A program made the translations under genes and the position numbers. A DNA stretch of 64,000 bases, taken from NCBI RefSeq assembly GCF_000518885.1, contig NZ_JAEL01000012.1:1-64000 (forward strand). The letters run 5' to 3'. Origin of the DNA: Bacillus sp. J33. Its GTDB lineage: Bacteria; Bacillota; Bacilli; Bacillales; Cytobacillaceae. The notes under the pieces are model-generated. The model did not search any database. It saw only the letters and a list, made by a program, of their open reading frames with translations, and was not told the origin of the DNA. This document shows positions 53,406-60,417 of the stretch, piece after piece (position 1 is the stretch's first letter; each line of letters starts with the position of its first letter).

Positions 53406-53910
53406 GTGGAACTTCATTCGGCAACACCTCAAGATAGGTGAATTATTTATTGGGTCTGTATTCCGCGGATCAGCAGATTCATGCAGTCCTTTATTTTCCG
53501 CCGAAGGTATCAAGTGAGTTTGCTGGAACAACCGTTAGGATAACGATAAATCTACAGCCATCTTGAATAGCCGTTTTGTCGAAGAAGAGGTTCCTTATTG
53601 GGAGCAATATCCGCCTAATGCTAAGTTGCCAGCTTTCCTTTTTGGAGAGGGAACTGATCATGAATTGGAAAAGATGGCCATCGACTTTATACAGGAACCG
53701 GGGAATTTTGTTAAAGGCCCTATGGTTCAGGCTAAATTGTTTCAAGGAACAGCAGCACATCTTTTGGTTGTAAAGTTATCTCATCTTTGCAGCGATGGAG
53801 CAGGAGTCAAGAAAGAAATATATCAAATTGCTGGCAGCTTTAGTAACAGTGGAGGCATTTTTGAAGTTCTTTCGTATTTTTCAATATTCCGCAATCGGGC
53901 GCTTTTCTGA
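53406..53910 (+). pseudogene. Condensation-domain/acetyltransferase-like gene, double frameshift and truncated
   Basis: After AGGGGGG a GTG (53406) starts VELHSATPQDR. A shift near 53439 continues NYLLGLYSADQQIHAVLYFP and VSSEFAGTTVRITINLQP. Another near 53560 continues LNSRFVEEEVPYWEQYPPNA and HLLVVKLSHLCSDGAGVK. The last has the HxxxDG active-site pattern of the chloramphenicol-acetyltransferase/NRPS-condensation fold. Only about 160 of the roughly 400 residues expected remain; the frame runs into a repeat copy beginning at about 53886. The gene is thus broken by frameshifts and cut at the repeat. Confidence 0.65.
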
Positions 53911-53945
53911 AATAAGGAAAAGCGCTCATTATTTATTTTAGGGAT
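53886..53945. repeat. Cassette-repeat copy at the cut end of the acetyltransferase-like gene
   Basis: ATTCCGCAATCGGGCGC begins the unit; GCGCTTTTCT pairs with GGAAAAGCGC, then CATTATTTATTTTAGGGATT corresponds to the linker and second unit. Confidence 0.65.
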
Positions 53946-54175
53946 TATTAACAGGAATTGTTATTATCTTTAGTTTTATGGGACACCATGAAATATTAAA
54001 TTAATAATTTGAATGTGATTGAAACCATTTTTCTATAGAAACCGTAGTAATAAATAAAGATATTGTTAGAAATATTCCCGAAATGCAGGTCATTAGAAAT
54101 AGAAAGTAAAGATTCATCAAATATTCTTTATAGGGGGATTCGGTTAAAAATATTTCTAAAAGGAGATTATTATCA

Positions 54176-54475
54176 ATGGCTTCTGTATTCAAAGAAGAGA
54201 AACTGTATCGGATTCAGATTATTAAACCATGCCAGGTAATAGGTATTCTCGATAATGTTTTTGGTGGGTTTTATCCTTTTTTAGACGATATTAAAGAAGA
54301 AAACTGGGGGATAATCCCAGCAGGCTGTGAAGGGTGGATATTTAAAAAATGGGGAAGAACATACTTTTTACCTGATGAAAACCAGAATGGAATCGAGCAA
54401 TTCACACCTACAGACCAACCCTTTGTGTTAATTCCCTATCATAAGATTAAAGATTCCTACAAAAAATTGAGCTAA
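54176..54475 (+). CDS. Hypothetical protein (99 aa)
   Basis: ATG 54176 follows AAAAGGAG. The product (MASVFKEEKLYRIQIIKPCQ ... YHKIKDSYKKLS) is soluble, rich in aromatic residues and glycine, and has no motif I recognise. It is flanked by repeat copies (53886 and 54507), like the other small genes of this region. It may be a cargo-type gene of unknown role. Confidence 0.65.
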   Translation: MASVFKEEKLYRIQIIKPCQVIGILDNVFGGFYPFLDDIKEENWGIIPAGCEGWIFKKWGRTYFLPDENQNGIEQFTPTDQPFVLIPYHKIKDSYKKLS

Positions 54476-54506
54476 CGGACACTAAAGTTTAACAATGATT
54501 ATCTTT

Positions 54507-54577
54507 TATTAATTACATTCAAAAAAGGGGTGCAATTCGTAAGCGGATAAGGAATTACAAAAAAACTTACACCTTTT
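54507..54577. repeat. Cassette-repeat copy (diverged)
   Basis: ATTACATTCAAAAAAGGGG followed by TGCAATTCGTAAGCGGATAA, then complementary GGAATTACAA... and TTACACCTTTTTT. The GGTGCAATTCGTAAG arm pairs imperfectly with the CTTACACC arm, giving a terminator-like fold. Confidence 0.55.
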
Positions 54578-54592
54578 TTAGTTGAAGGGAGT

Positions 54593-54964
54593 GTGGAAAC
54601 AACGGGCAGACAGGTAATATTCGGTGTTCAGGAATTAATTTTAAATCTTACAGGCTTAACAGGATTTTTTGCTTTAAAACGAAGAGTTATAATGCCTTAC
54701 CGTATGATAAAAAGTGTTTTAGTAGATTATTTCGATGCTCCACAATGGATGATGAGGATGCCCGGTACTTCAATTTCTCCATTAAATATTTATGAGGGCA
54801 GTTATAAATATCGAGGTGAATGGTATTTTTTATCTTACGGAGGTCGTGTACCACTGGTTATTATTGAACTGGAAGGACATAAAAAGTATAAGTATGTTAT
54901 TTTCCAAATCGATAACCCCACTAAGATAGCTTCAGAAATACGAGTGCGCTTAAGAGAGTTATAA
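54593..54964 (+). CDS. PH-like domain protein (123 aa)
   Basis: Start GTG 54593, close behind GAAGGGAG. The fold suggestion (bacterial PH/YdjM-like) comes from the strand pattern around VIMPYRMIKSVLVDYFDAPQ, SISPLNIYEGSYKYRGEWYF, and IDNPTKIASEIRVRL at the end, which match a common seven-strand-plus-helix domain. A hydrophobic stretch precedes it (LILNLTGLTGFFAL). Function unknown. The gene stands between two repeat copies. Confidence 0.6.
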   Translation: METTGRQVIFGVQELILNLTGLTGFFALKRRVIMPYRMIKSVLVDYFDAPQWMMRMPGTSISPLNIYEGSYKYRGEWYFLSYGGRVPLVIIELEGHKKYKYVIFQIDNPTKIASEIRVRLREL

Positions 54965-55001
54965 TATGTGTCTTAAACAAACTGTTTCTTGTATACAAGA
55001 T

Positions 55002-55026
55002 AGCTGCTAATCAGGCAGCTTTTTTC
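55002..55026 (+). terminator. Terminator after the PH-like gene
   Basis: AGCTGC pairs with GCAGCT around TAATCAG, followed by TTTTT. A diverged repeat motif (TTGTTCAACAAAAGGGAG) follows at 55028-55045. Confidence 0.7.
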
Positions 55027-55111
55027 TTGTTCAACAAAAGGGAGTTTAGTAAAAGGAAAAGAAACCTTAAATCATTAATTACCGTCAAACAGATAAAAGG
55101 GAGGGAGTATT

Positions 55112-55543
55112 CTGAGACGTTTATGTATATGTTTAGTAACTATTTGCATCTTTTTTATATTTGTTACTGGTTGCACTAATTCAAATACTAATTCACCTAC
55201 CAAATCAAAAGGCTATACACCATCTGATACTGATATTGTAAATGGGAATTCTGGTGATATTGAAAATGAATCGAGATTATTAAAATTTATTCGAAATACA
55301 GAAACAGGGAAAAAGGATAGTATCCGTGTGGTTGGCTATACCAAAGAAGGGGACCCAATATTAACTGATATTAATTTTAATGGAGAACAGTTAGAGGTCA
55401 CTAGGGATAACACTAGAGATGAATACGGTAGCAACGAAATTAAAACGTTTAATTGCGAAAGCATAATTGTTGAAGAAAAAACATACTTAATTACTGGATG
55501 TGAGGGTTACGAAATACCTTATTTCTTGGCAGAAAGTTTTTGA
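55112..55543 (+). CDS. DUF4362-type lipoprotein starting at a rare CTG codon
   Basis: A continuous frame of 144 codons has no ATG, GTG or TTG at its natural start. A CTG at 55112 lies 7-8 nt after GGGAGGGAG and gives a normal lipoprotein signal: LRRLCICLVTICIFFIFVTGC (lipobox VTGC, Cys21). The body (PSDTDIVNGNSGDIENESRL ... GKKDSIRVVGYTKEGDPILT ... EIPYFLAESF) matches small DUF4362 lipoproteins of Bacillus. A GTG at 55328 would remove the signal peptide and is much less likely. Function unknown. Confidence 0.7.
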   Translation: MRRLCICLVTICIFFIFVTGCTNSNTNSPTKSKGYTPSDTDIVNGNSGDIENESRLLKFIRNTETGKKDSIRVVGYTKEGDPILTDINFNGEQLEVTRDNTRDEYGSNEIKTFNCESIIVEEKTYLITGCEGYEIPYFLAESF

Positions 55544-55582
55544 TAATTACAGAACCAAAATCACTTTGAAAGAGTCGTTTTT

Positions 55583-55612
55583 CTTTAACTAAAGGACAGG
55601 TTTGTTGAAGAA
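55583..55612. repeat. Cassette-repeat copy (single, diverged)
   Basis: CTTTAACTAAAGGACAGGTTT followed by GTTGAAGAAG; CTTTAAC and GTTGAAG are complementary ends. Confidence 0.5.
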
Positions 55613-55704
55613 GGATATTTTCTGTTTTAAGCGAATTAGAATTTCAAACAAACCTAACACGAATACAGGTATTGAGAATAACAGGAATATAGGAGGTATG
55701 AGAT

Positions 55705-56142
55705 ATGAAGATCAATAGAATAGATCAGGTGAGTATAAACGTAAATGATCTTTCAGAGGCTAAAGCGTTTTTTCTTGATTTAGGACTTGAAGTGCAAGCG
55801 GAATGGGAATTGGATGGAGAACAGTTGGACAGAATAGTTGGGCTTAATGATGTTAAAACGTTATGTGTAGGATTGGGGATGCCAGATGGTCAGACATGGA
55901 TAGAGCTAGTTAAATTTTATACGCCATCAGATGAAAAAGATATTCAGCAACCTTTTGCAAATACGCTGGGTATCCGACATATTTGCTTTGCTGTTGAAGA
56001 TATTGAGGCTATTGTTGCAAGATTGAAAAAGAAAGGCACGGAAATCTTTAGTGAGATACAGCAATATGAAGAAAGTTATAAGTTATGCTACGTTCGTGGT
56101 CCAGAGGGAATTATTTTAGAGTTGGCCGAGAAAATCAGATAA
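55705..56142 (+). CDS. VOC-family (glyoxalase-like) protein
   Basis: A 145-residue vicinal-oxygen-chelate protein with two beta-alpha-beta-beta-beta modules. Likely metal ligands are the early acidic/histidine positions around INRIDQVSINVNDLSEAKAF, the glutamate in TWIELVKFYTP, HICFAVEDIEAIVARLKKKG (histidine) and PEGIILELAEK (glutamate). ATG 55705 follows AGGAGG. VOC proteins include lyases, dioxygenases and antibiotic-resistance proteins; this one cannot be placed further. It lies between two repeat copies. Confidence 0.8.
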   Translation: MKINRIDQVSINVNDLSEAKAFFLDLGLEVQAEWELDGEQLDRIVGLNDVKTLCVGLGMPDGQTWIELVKFYTPSDEKDIQQPFANTLGIRHICFAVEDIEAIVARLKKKGTEIFSEIQQYEESYKLCYVRGPEGIILELAEKIR

Positions 56143-56189
56143 ATATTGAATGGACTTTAAATAATTTAGACCTCCAACTTTAAAGATTT

Positions 56190-56276
56190 CTTCTTAAACT
56201 CTCGGGTGCGATGCTTCAATAACGAAGGATCGCTTTTTCTTATTCAAGTAACGGGTGCATCTCATTTGAAAAATAA
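56190..56276. repeat. Cassette-repeat copies (two in tandem)
   Basis: First TTCTTAAACTCTCGGGTGCG then ATGCTTCAATAACG with GATCGCTTTTT; second TTATTCAAGTAACGGGTGCA then TCTCATTTGAAAAATAAG. Both keep the complementary outer arms. Confidence 0.55.
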
Positions 56277-56603
56277 GAAGAGAAGATTTGCAGTAGGGAT
56301 TTTTACAGTTATTCTTTTAATAGCTATAATGGTGCTTACTACTCCTACCAAGGATGAATTTGATAAATGGATATTAACAGAGAATGGTATTGTTTGTAAC
56401 AATATAGTTTGGAATGAAGAATGTACAAAAGACAATCAGATAATATGGAATAGTTCTTCGCATTTTAGAACGCTGGCATATTTGCCTCCTATGAGACGGA
56501 TTTTGAATTTCAAAACGGTGAGCAATTCACTTTTAGAACTTTTGGGATATTTGGTACTTTCTTTAAGATGAATGACGGAAATATTTGGGGGATATTAAAC
56601 TAA
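56266..56603 (+). pseudogene. Small exported protein gene with late frameshift
   Basis: From TTG 56266 the frame reads LKNKKRRFAVGIFTVILLIA (a signal or membrane anchor) and continues through KDEFDKWILTENGIVCNNIV to SSSHFRTLAY. A shift near 56476-56483 then gives a sensible continuation ASYETDFEFQNGEQFTFRTF to GNIWGILN and TAA at 56601-56603. The unshifted frame ends as a low-complexity tail at 56571. The intact protein would be about 112 residues, resembling DUF4359-like exported proteins. Decay or a sequencing error explains the shift. Confidence 0.55.
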
Positions 56604-56793
56604 ATTATATATTGCACAACGTTATGTTTAAGATTAGCCGCCGTCCAGGGGCTTTTTTTCTATTAAAGGGGCAGCATTCCTGTAATGAAGGAAAATGGAG
56701 TTTGAACAAAAAAATAACCTCTTGGTAGAATGAGAGAGTCCTGACGCTGGCCAGCAAAAAGGACAAATCTCACAAATACCAGGAGGCCTTAAA

Positions 56794-58089
56794 ATGAATT
56801 ATAACCAGAATAAGAAGATTGCTCAAATATCTTCTCAAACTCTTATTATAGGAGTCGATATTGCTAAATTCAAGCATGTGGCACGTGCACAGGATTTTAG
56901 AGGAATAGAGTTTGGATCTCCGTGTCAATTTGAAAATACAAAAGAAGGATTTGAACATTTTCTAAAATGGATTTCGGAAATCAAAAAAGAACAGCGTATG
57001 GATAAAGTGATGGTTGGCATGGAGCCAACAGGTCACTATTGGTTTAACCTGGCCCATATTTTAAAAGAAAACGGGATTAAATTTGTCGCTGTAAACCCCT
57101 TGCACGTCAAGAAAAGCAAGGAGTTAGATGATAACTCACCTACCAAAAACGATGTCAAAGATGCCAAAGTCATAGCTCAGCTGGTCAAGGACGGAAGATA
57201 TGCCGAACCTACGATACCGCAAGGTGTTTATGCCGAACTCCGTGTGGCAAAGAAAATACGCGATCTACTAACCGAAGACCTTCAAACAGTCCAAGGACAG
57301 GTACACAATTGGATTGACCGGTATTTTCCGGAATTCCTGTCGGTGTTTAAGAAGTGGGAAGGCAAGGCAGCGTTACAATTCTTAAAGCTCTATGCCTTGC
57401 CACATGAAATTGCTGAATTCAACGAAGATGAACTGCTAATCCATTTAAGAAAATCCGTATCCCGGAGTGTTGGAATAAACAAGATCCGGGAGTTAAAGCA
57501 AGCAGCCAGTAAATCCATCGGACTTCGACAAGGTGCTGAAATGGCCAGGCTAGAGCTAAAAACCATTCTGGCTAAGTATGAATTAATCCAATTACAGTTC
57601 GAAGAATTGGATGCAAAAATAGATGGTCTGCTTGATGAAATACCCGGTGTACCACAAATGTTAGCGATAAAAGGTGTGGGCAGGGATACTATTGCCGGCT
57701 TCTTTGCGGAAGTAGGGGATTTAAGCGACTACACTCATCCCCGGCAAATTATTAAGCTTGCCGGTTTAAGCTTAAAAGAAAATACATCCGGCAAGCACAA
57801 AGGACGAACGACCATCACAAAAAGAGGACGGAAGAAACTGAGGGCTCTGTTATTCAGGGTTTGTATGATTCTCGTCGCCAAAAATACAGCATTTAAGACA
57901 TTGCATGCTTACTATACACAACGTCCGGATAATCCGTTAAAGAAGATGCAGTCCCTTATTGCCTTATGTAATAAACTGATTCGAATTTTCTTCAGTATTG
58001 GTAAAAAGCAATTTGAATTTGATGAAGGAAAGATGTTAAGGGATATTCCTCACCTTTCAGTAAAAAAGAACGCAGAAATGGCGGCTTAA
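56794..58089 (+). mobile_element. IS110-family transposase (DEDD/Tnp_20)
   Basis: A 431-residue intact transposase with ATG 56794 following AGGAGG. The N-terminal RuvC-like DEDD domain has Asp22 (IIGVDIAKFK), Glu77 (VGMEPTGHYW), and Asp120/Asp123 (KNDVKDAKVIAQL). A coiled-coil linker follows, and the C-terminal Tnp_20 domain (IPGVPQMLAIKGVGRDTIAG) has its conserved serine at Ser332 (KENTSGKHKG). IS110 elements move without terminal inverted repeats using a bridge RNA from a non-coding end. The long non-coding sequence here is downstream (58090-58320), as in the IS1111 group, with a shorter one upstream (about 56680-56793, containing GCTGGCCAGC). The element interrupts the small-gene array. 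Confidence 0.9.
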
Positions 58090-58099
58090 CTCTGGTTTA

Positions 58100-58310
58100 G
58101 TTTAGATAAGTAGTAGTTATTGTTCTTATAGATTTTGGAGACATTTGAAGCACGGATTAGTCGGCAAAGCAACTAAATTACGGGCCTGGACCCTGTGGGG
58201 CAGCATGGCCGACATCCACCTCATGGAAAGGTTGGACGAAGGAATTTGAGAGCGAAGACTCTGTGAGGTATGGGAGGGTAGACCTCCATGAGAAATGTGG
58301 ACATCCACCA
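58100..58310 (+). ncRNA. Candidate bridge RNA in the non-coding end of the IS110 element
   Basis: This 200-bp stretch right behind the transposase is GC-richer and has several hairpins: GTCGGC (about 58160) with GCCGAC (about 58208), GGAGG-GTAGA-CCTCC (58276-58290) and GTGGA-CA-TCCAC (58299-58310). It has no good gene. Bridge RNAs of IS1111-group elements are encoded in the end downstream of the transposase. Identity, limits and binding loops are inferred from position and structure only. Confidence 0.45.
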
Positions 58311-58479
58311 GTGCGCTCATATTTTGACTTATCCACCAATTTTTGTAATAGGTTGGTTAGTGGGTTATAATTCTTTTTTCTTTAAGGGTCCAAATATATC
58401 CTTTCAAGTGATAAATCTCCAACAACAAAGGACTTACCGGCAGGTAATTAACTATGAAAATCTAAGAAAACAAGAGTAA
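58311..58479 (+). pseudogene. C-terminal gene fragment behind the IS110 element
   Basis: The frame LTYPPIFVIGWLVGYNSFFF followed by KGPNISFQVINLQQQRTYRQ and ending ENLRKQE stops at 58479. It begins inside the IS110 end, so the ATG at 58288 in this frame is probably fortuitous. It looks like the tail of a membrane protein cut off by the insertion. Not recognised further. Confidence 0.4.
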
Positions 58480-58575
58480 ACAGCCGTTTTCGCTTCTTTT
58501 ATTGAGGGAGGATAATGTAAGAAGGGAATCAATTTATATTGATTACAAGAAGTAGGGACTTGATAAGTGAAATCA

Positions 58576-58668
58576 ATGAAAAAAGTGAATTATAAACCCG
58601 AAGGAATGAAAACAATCAATCCATATTTAATGGTGGAAAATGTAGGAAAAAAGGGCGCTATTCTGTAA
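58576..58668 (+). pseudogene. VOC (PhnB-like) gene fragment cut by a repeat copy
   Basis: ATG 58576 starts MKKVNYKPEGMKTINPYLMV ENVGK, a typical beginning of PhnB/VOC proteins (KPEGM..I.PYL.V.NA). After about 25 codons the coding sequence stops matching exactly where the repeat (AAGGGCGCTATTCTG) begins, and a TAA follows. The rest of the gene is missing. Confidence 0.6.
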
Positions 58669-58728
58669 CAAGGATAAGCGCTCATTTTTCATTTTAGGGC
58701 CAGATTGTTTAATAAGAAGAGTCATTAA
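58650..58728. repeat. Cassette-repeat copy (full, two units)
   Basis: Unit 1: AAAGGGCGCTATTCTG, loop TAACA, AGGATAAGCGC. Linker TCATTTTTCATTTTA. Unit 2: GGGCCAGATTGTTTAATAAG. Nearly the same composite is at 62516-62580, with C/G changed to T/A on both sides of the stem. Confidence 0.75.
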
Positions 58729-58808
58729 GAAATCCTTCCATATTTGCAATAAATAGTGTGAAATTACACTAAAAGAGCAGGGTGTGAAAAAATGGAAGGG
58801 GATTCAGT

Positions 58809-58877
58809 ATGTTGAAAAGGTGGATAATTTGGTTTATTAGTTTGCCGATTTTTCTAATTACCGGATATTTATGGTAA
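58809..58877 (+). CDS. Possible 22-aa membrane peptide
   Basis: ATG 58809 lies 7 nt after GGAAGGGG and encodes MLKRWIIWFISLPIFLITGY LW, a single hydrophobic helix, before TAA. It could be a translated small membrane peptide or the signal sequence of a broken gene. The ribosome binding site makes it worth listing; evidence is otherwise thin. Confidence 0.35.
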   Translation: MLKRWIIWFISLPIFLITGYLW

Positions 58878-58936
58878 TCAAGATTGAAATTGGTTGTTTA
58901 AATACTGTATTTTTTAAAAAGGAGGCGCCTGTTTTG

Positions 58937-59347
58937 ATGAATGAGAAGAACTTAAAGATTATATTAGGGGTAATTTCAATTCTTACAGGACTTATTTATG
59001 TAATGGGTGTTTATGGACCAACTGAAGCCGAAGTTTCTACTTGGGGTCTTTTAGCAATGATTATGGGCGGTTTGATGGTCTATTTTGGAATTGATAAAGG
59101 GAATAAAACTACTTTTATTTCAATACTAATTGTAATTCTCTTATCCATTATTCAAATTCCAGCTATTATTCTTTGGTTTATTTTTTCTGGTAGCAGTATA
59201 TCAGATGGCACCCCACCAAGTTATTTTGTTGCAAACTGGATTTATGCTACACCACATATCTTTATCGTACTTTTAGGATTGTTGTTCATTTTAGTATCAT
59301 TTAAAACGAAAAGGAATTTAATAGTGCAAGAATCCAATAACAAGTAA
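58937..59347 (+). CDS. Four-helix membrane protein (136 aa)
   Basis: Frame with AAAGGAGG at 58918-58925; start at TTG 58934 or ATG 58937 (MNEKNLKIILGVISILTGLI). Hydrophobic segments lie at about 5-25, 35-50, 58-83 and 102-124. The short loops and overall form resemble DUF4345-like or other small Bacillus membrane proteins, but I do not recognise it firmly. The open frame back to 58871 lacks a ribosome binding site. Repeat copies lie on both sides. Confidence 0.6.
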   Translation: MNEKNLKIILGVISILTGLIYVMGVYGPTEAEVSTWGLLAMIMGGLMVYFGIDKGNKTTFISILIVILLSIIQIPAIILWFIFSGSSISDGTPPSYFVANWIYATPHIFIVLLGLLFILVSFKTKRNLIVQESNNK

Positions 59348-59844
59348 AAACTTAGATTCCTTATGTGAATAATAAAAGGTATAAATATATAACTCTTACT
59401 TTATTCAACAAACGGGCGCAATTCTGGAGTAAAGAATTGTGCCTTTCTATATGAAAAGGGCCAGATTCTTGAATAAGAGAAGGAAATATTAGAAAGTGAA
59501 TCGAAGCCCTAAGTTAATGAATTAACGAGCAATTTCTTTCTTTATAGAGGGAGTTGAACAAACCAACAAAAAGCCGGTTTCTTAAAACATTGAGAGGATC
59601 TGCTTTTTTTGATTGAAAGTAGCTTAATGATGTAAATGTATTTACCGGAATATACCAATAAACCTCTATTTTTAGCTCTGTAATATCAATTTAACTAATC
59701 AAAATAATTCCCTTTATATTTTACAAAGATTAAATTGCGAATAAAAATAATGTGGTTTTCTGCTTTGACCAAAATTATGAGACTAAAAATGAAACCAAAA
59801 ATAATATGGCCATGTCTAAAGAGTGAAAGAAAGGAGGTACATCA
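59348..59844. other. 500-bp gap with a full repeat copy, upstream of the sigma factor
   Basis: Contains the two-unit repeat (59410-59488) and a diverged hairpin-like piece (59564-59611, AAAGCCGGTTTC...GGATCTGCTTTTTTT). An AT-rich stretch at 59640-59740 probably holds the sigma-factor promoter, though no confident ECF-type -35/-10 was seen. The frame 59735-59917 overlaps the sigma gene and is not supported. Confidence 0.5.
59410..59488. repeat. Cassette-repeat copy (full, two units)
   Basis: TTATTCAACAAACGGGCGC starts the unit; GCGCAATTCT pairs with AGAATTGTGC around GGAGTAA. Then CTTTCTATATGAAAAGGGCC and AGATTCTTGAATAAG form unit 2. Confidence 0.75.
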
Positions 59845-60417
59845 GTGGGAGATAAAGAATTGCATGAAATTTACCAAAATGACGAAATTGATATCAATTA
59901 TCAAGATAAAGGAATAGTAATCGATCAACTAATGGACTTATACGCGGAAAAGGTTTACCTACTGGCTTATTCATTTGTAAAGGATAGAGGTTTAGCCGAG
60001 GACATTTCACAAGAGGTTTTCCTAAAGGTTTATAAGTATCTAGATAGTTTTAGAGGAGAGGCGGCTTTAAAATCCTGGATATATCGCATCACTGTTAATA
60101 CTTCCAAAGATTTTTTAAAGAAAAAGAGCATGAAGCAACTGCTATTAGAGAGTAGCTTTCTTGAAAATTTCAAGAGAACCGAAAGCGCTGAAACCTCTTT
60201 TCTTAAAGCTGTCCGAAATGAACAGCTTTTACAAACAATCTTAACTTTGCCAATGAAATATCGGGAAGTAATTGTACTCCATTATTTTTTTGATATCAAA
60301 GTTAATAAGCTTTCTTCGGTATTGGATTTAAATACAAATACTGTTAAAACAAGGATTTCAAGAGGACGAGACATACTGAGACGGAAATTTGAAGCAAAGG
60401 AAGGAGATGTATTTTAG
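59845..60417 (+). CDS. ECF-type RNA polymerase sigma factor
   Basis: A 190-residue sigma-70 family protein starting at GTG 59845 (AAAGGAGG upstream). Region 2 reads LYAEKVYLLAYSFVKDRGLAEDISQEVFLKVYKYL (shown in part as FVKDRGLAEDISQEVFLKVY); region 4 reads LPMKYREVIVLHYFFDIKVN and LDLNTNTVKTRISRGRDILR. Its stop overlaps the start of the next gene by one base, so it is co-translated with its probable anti-sigma partner. ECF factors of this Bacillus group respond to envelope stress; the target promoters are unknown. Confidence 0.92.
   Translation: MGDKELHEIYQNDEIDINYQDKGIVIDQLMDLYAEKVYLLAYSFVKDRGLAEDISQEVFLKVYKYLDSFRGEAALKSWIYRITVNTSKDFLKKKSMKQLLLESSFLENFKRTESAETSFLKAVRNEQLLQTILTLPMKYREVIVLHYFFDIKVNKLSSVLDLNTNTVKTRISRGRDILRRKFEAKEGDVF

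Noticed and set aside
54001-54192. Minus-strand 63-aa hydrophobic frame
   Set aside because: Overlaps the ribosome binding site and start of the gene at 54176 and has no ribosome binding site of its own.
59735-59917. Plus-strand 60-aa frame before the sigma factor
   Set aside because: Low-complexity, rich in Lys/Met/Ile, overlaps the true sigma start and has no ribosome binding site.
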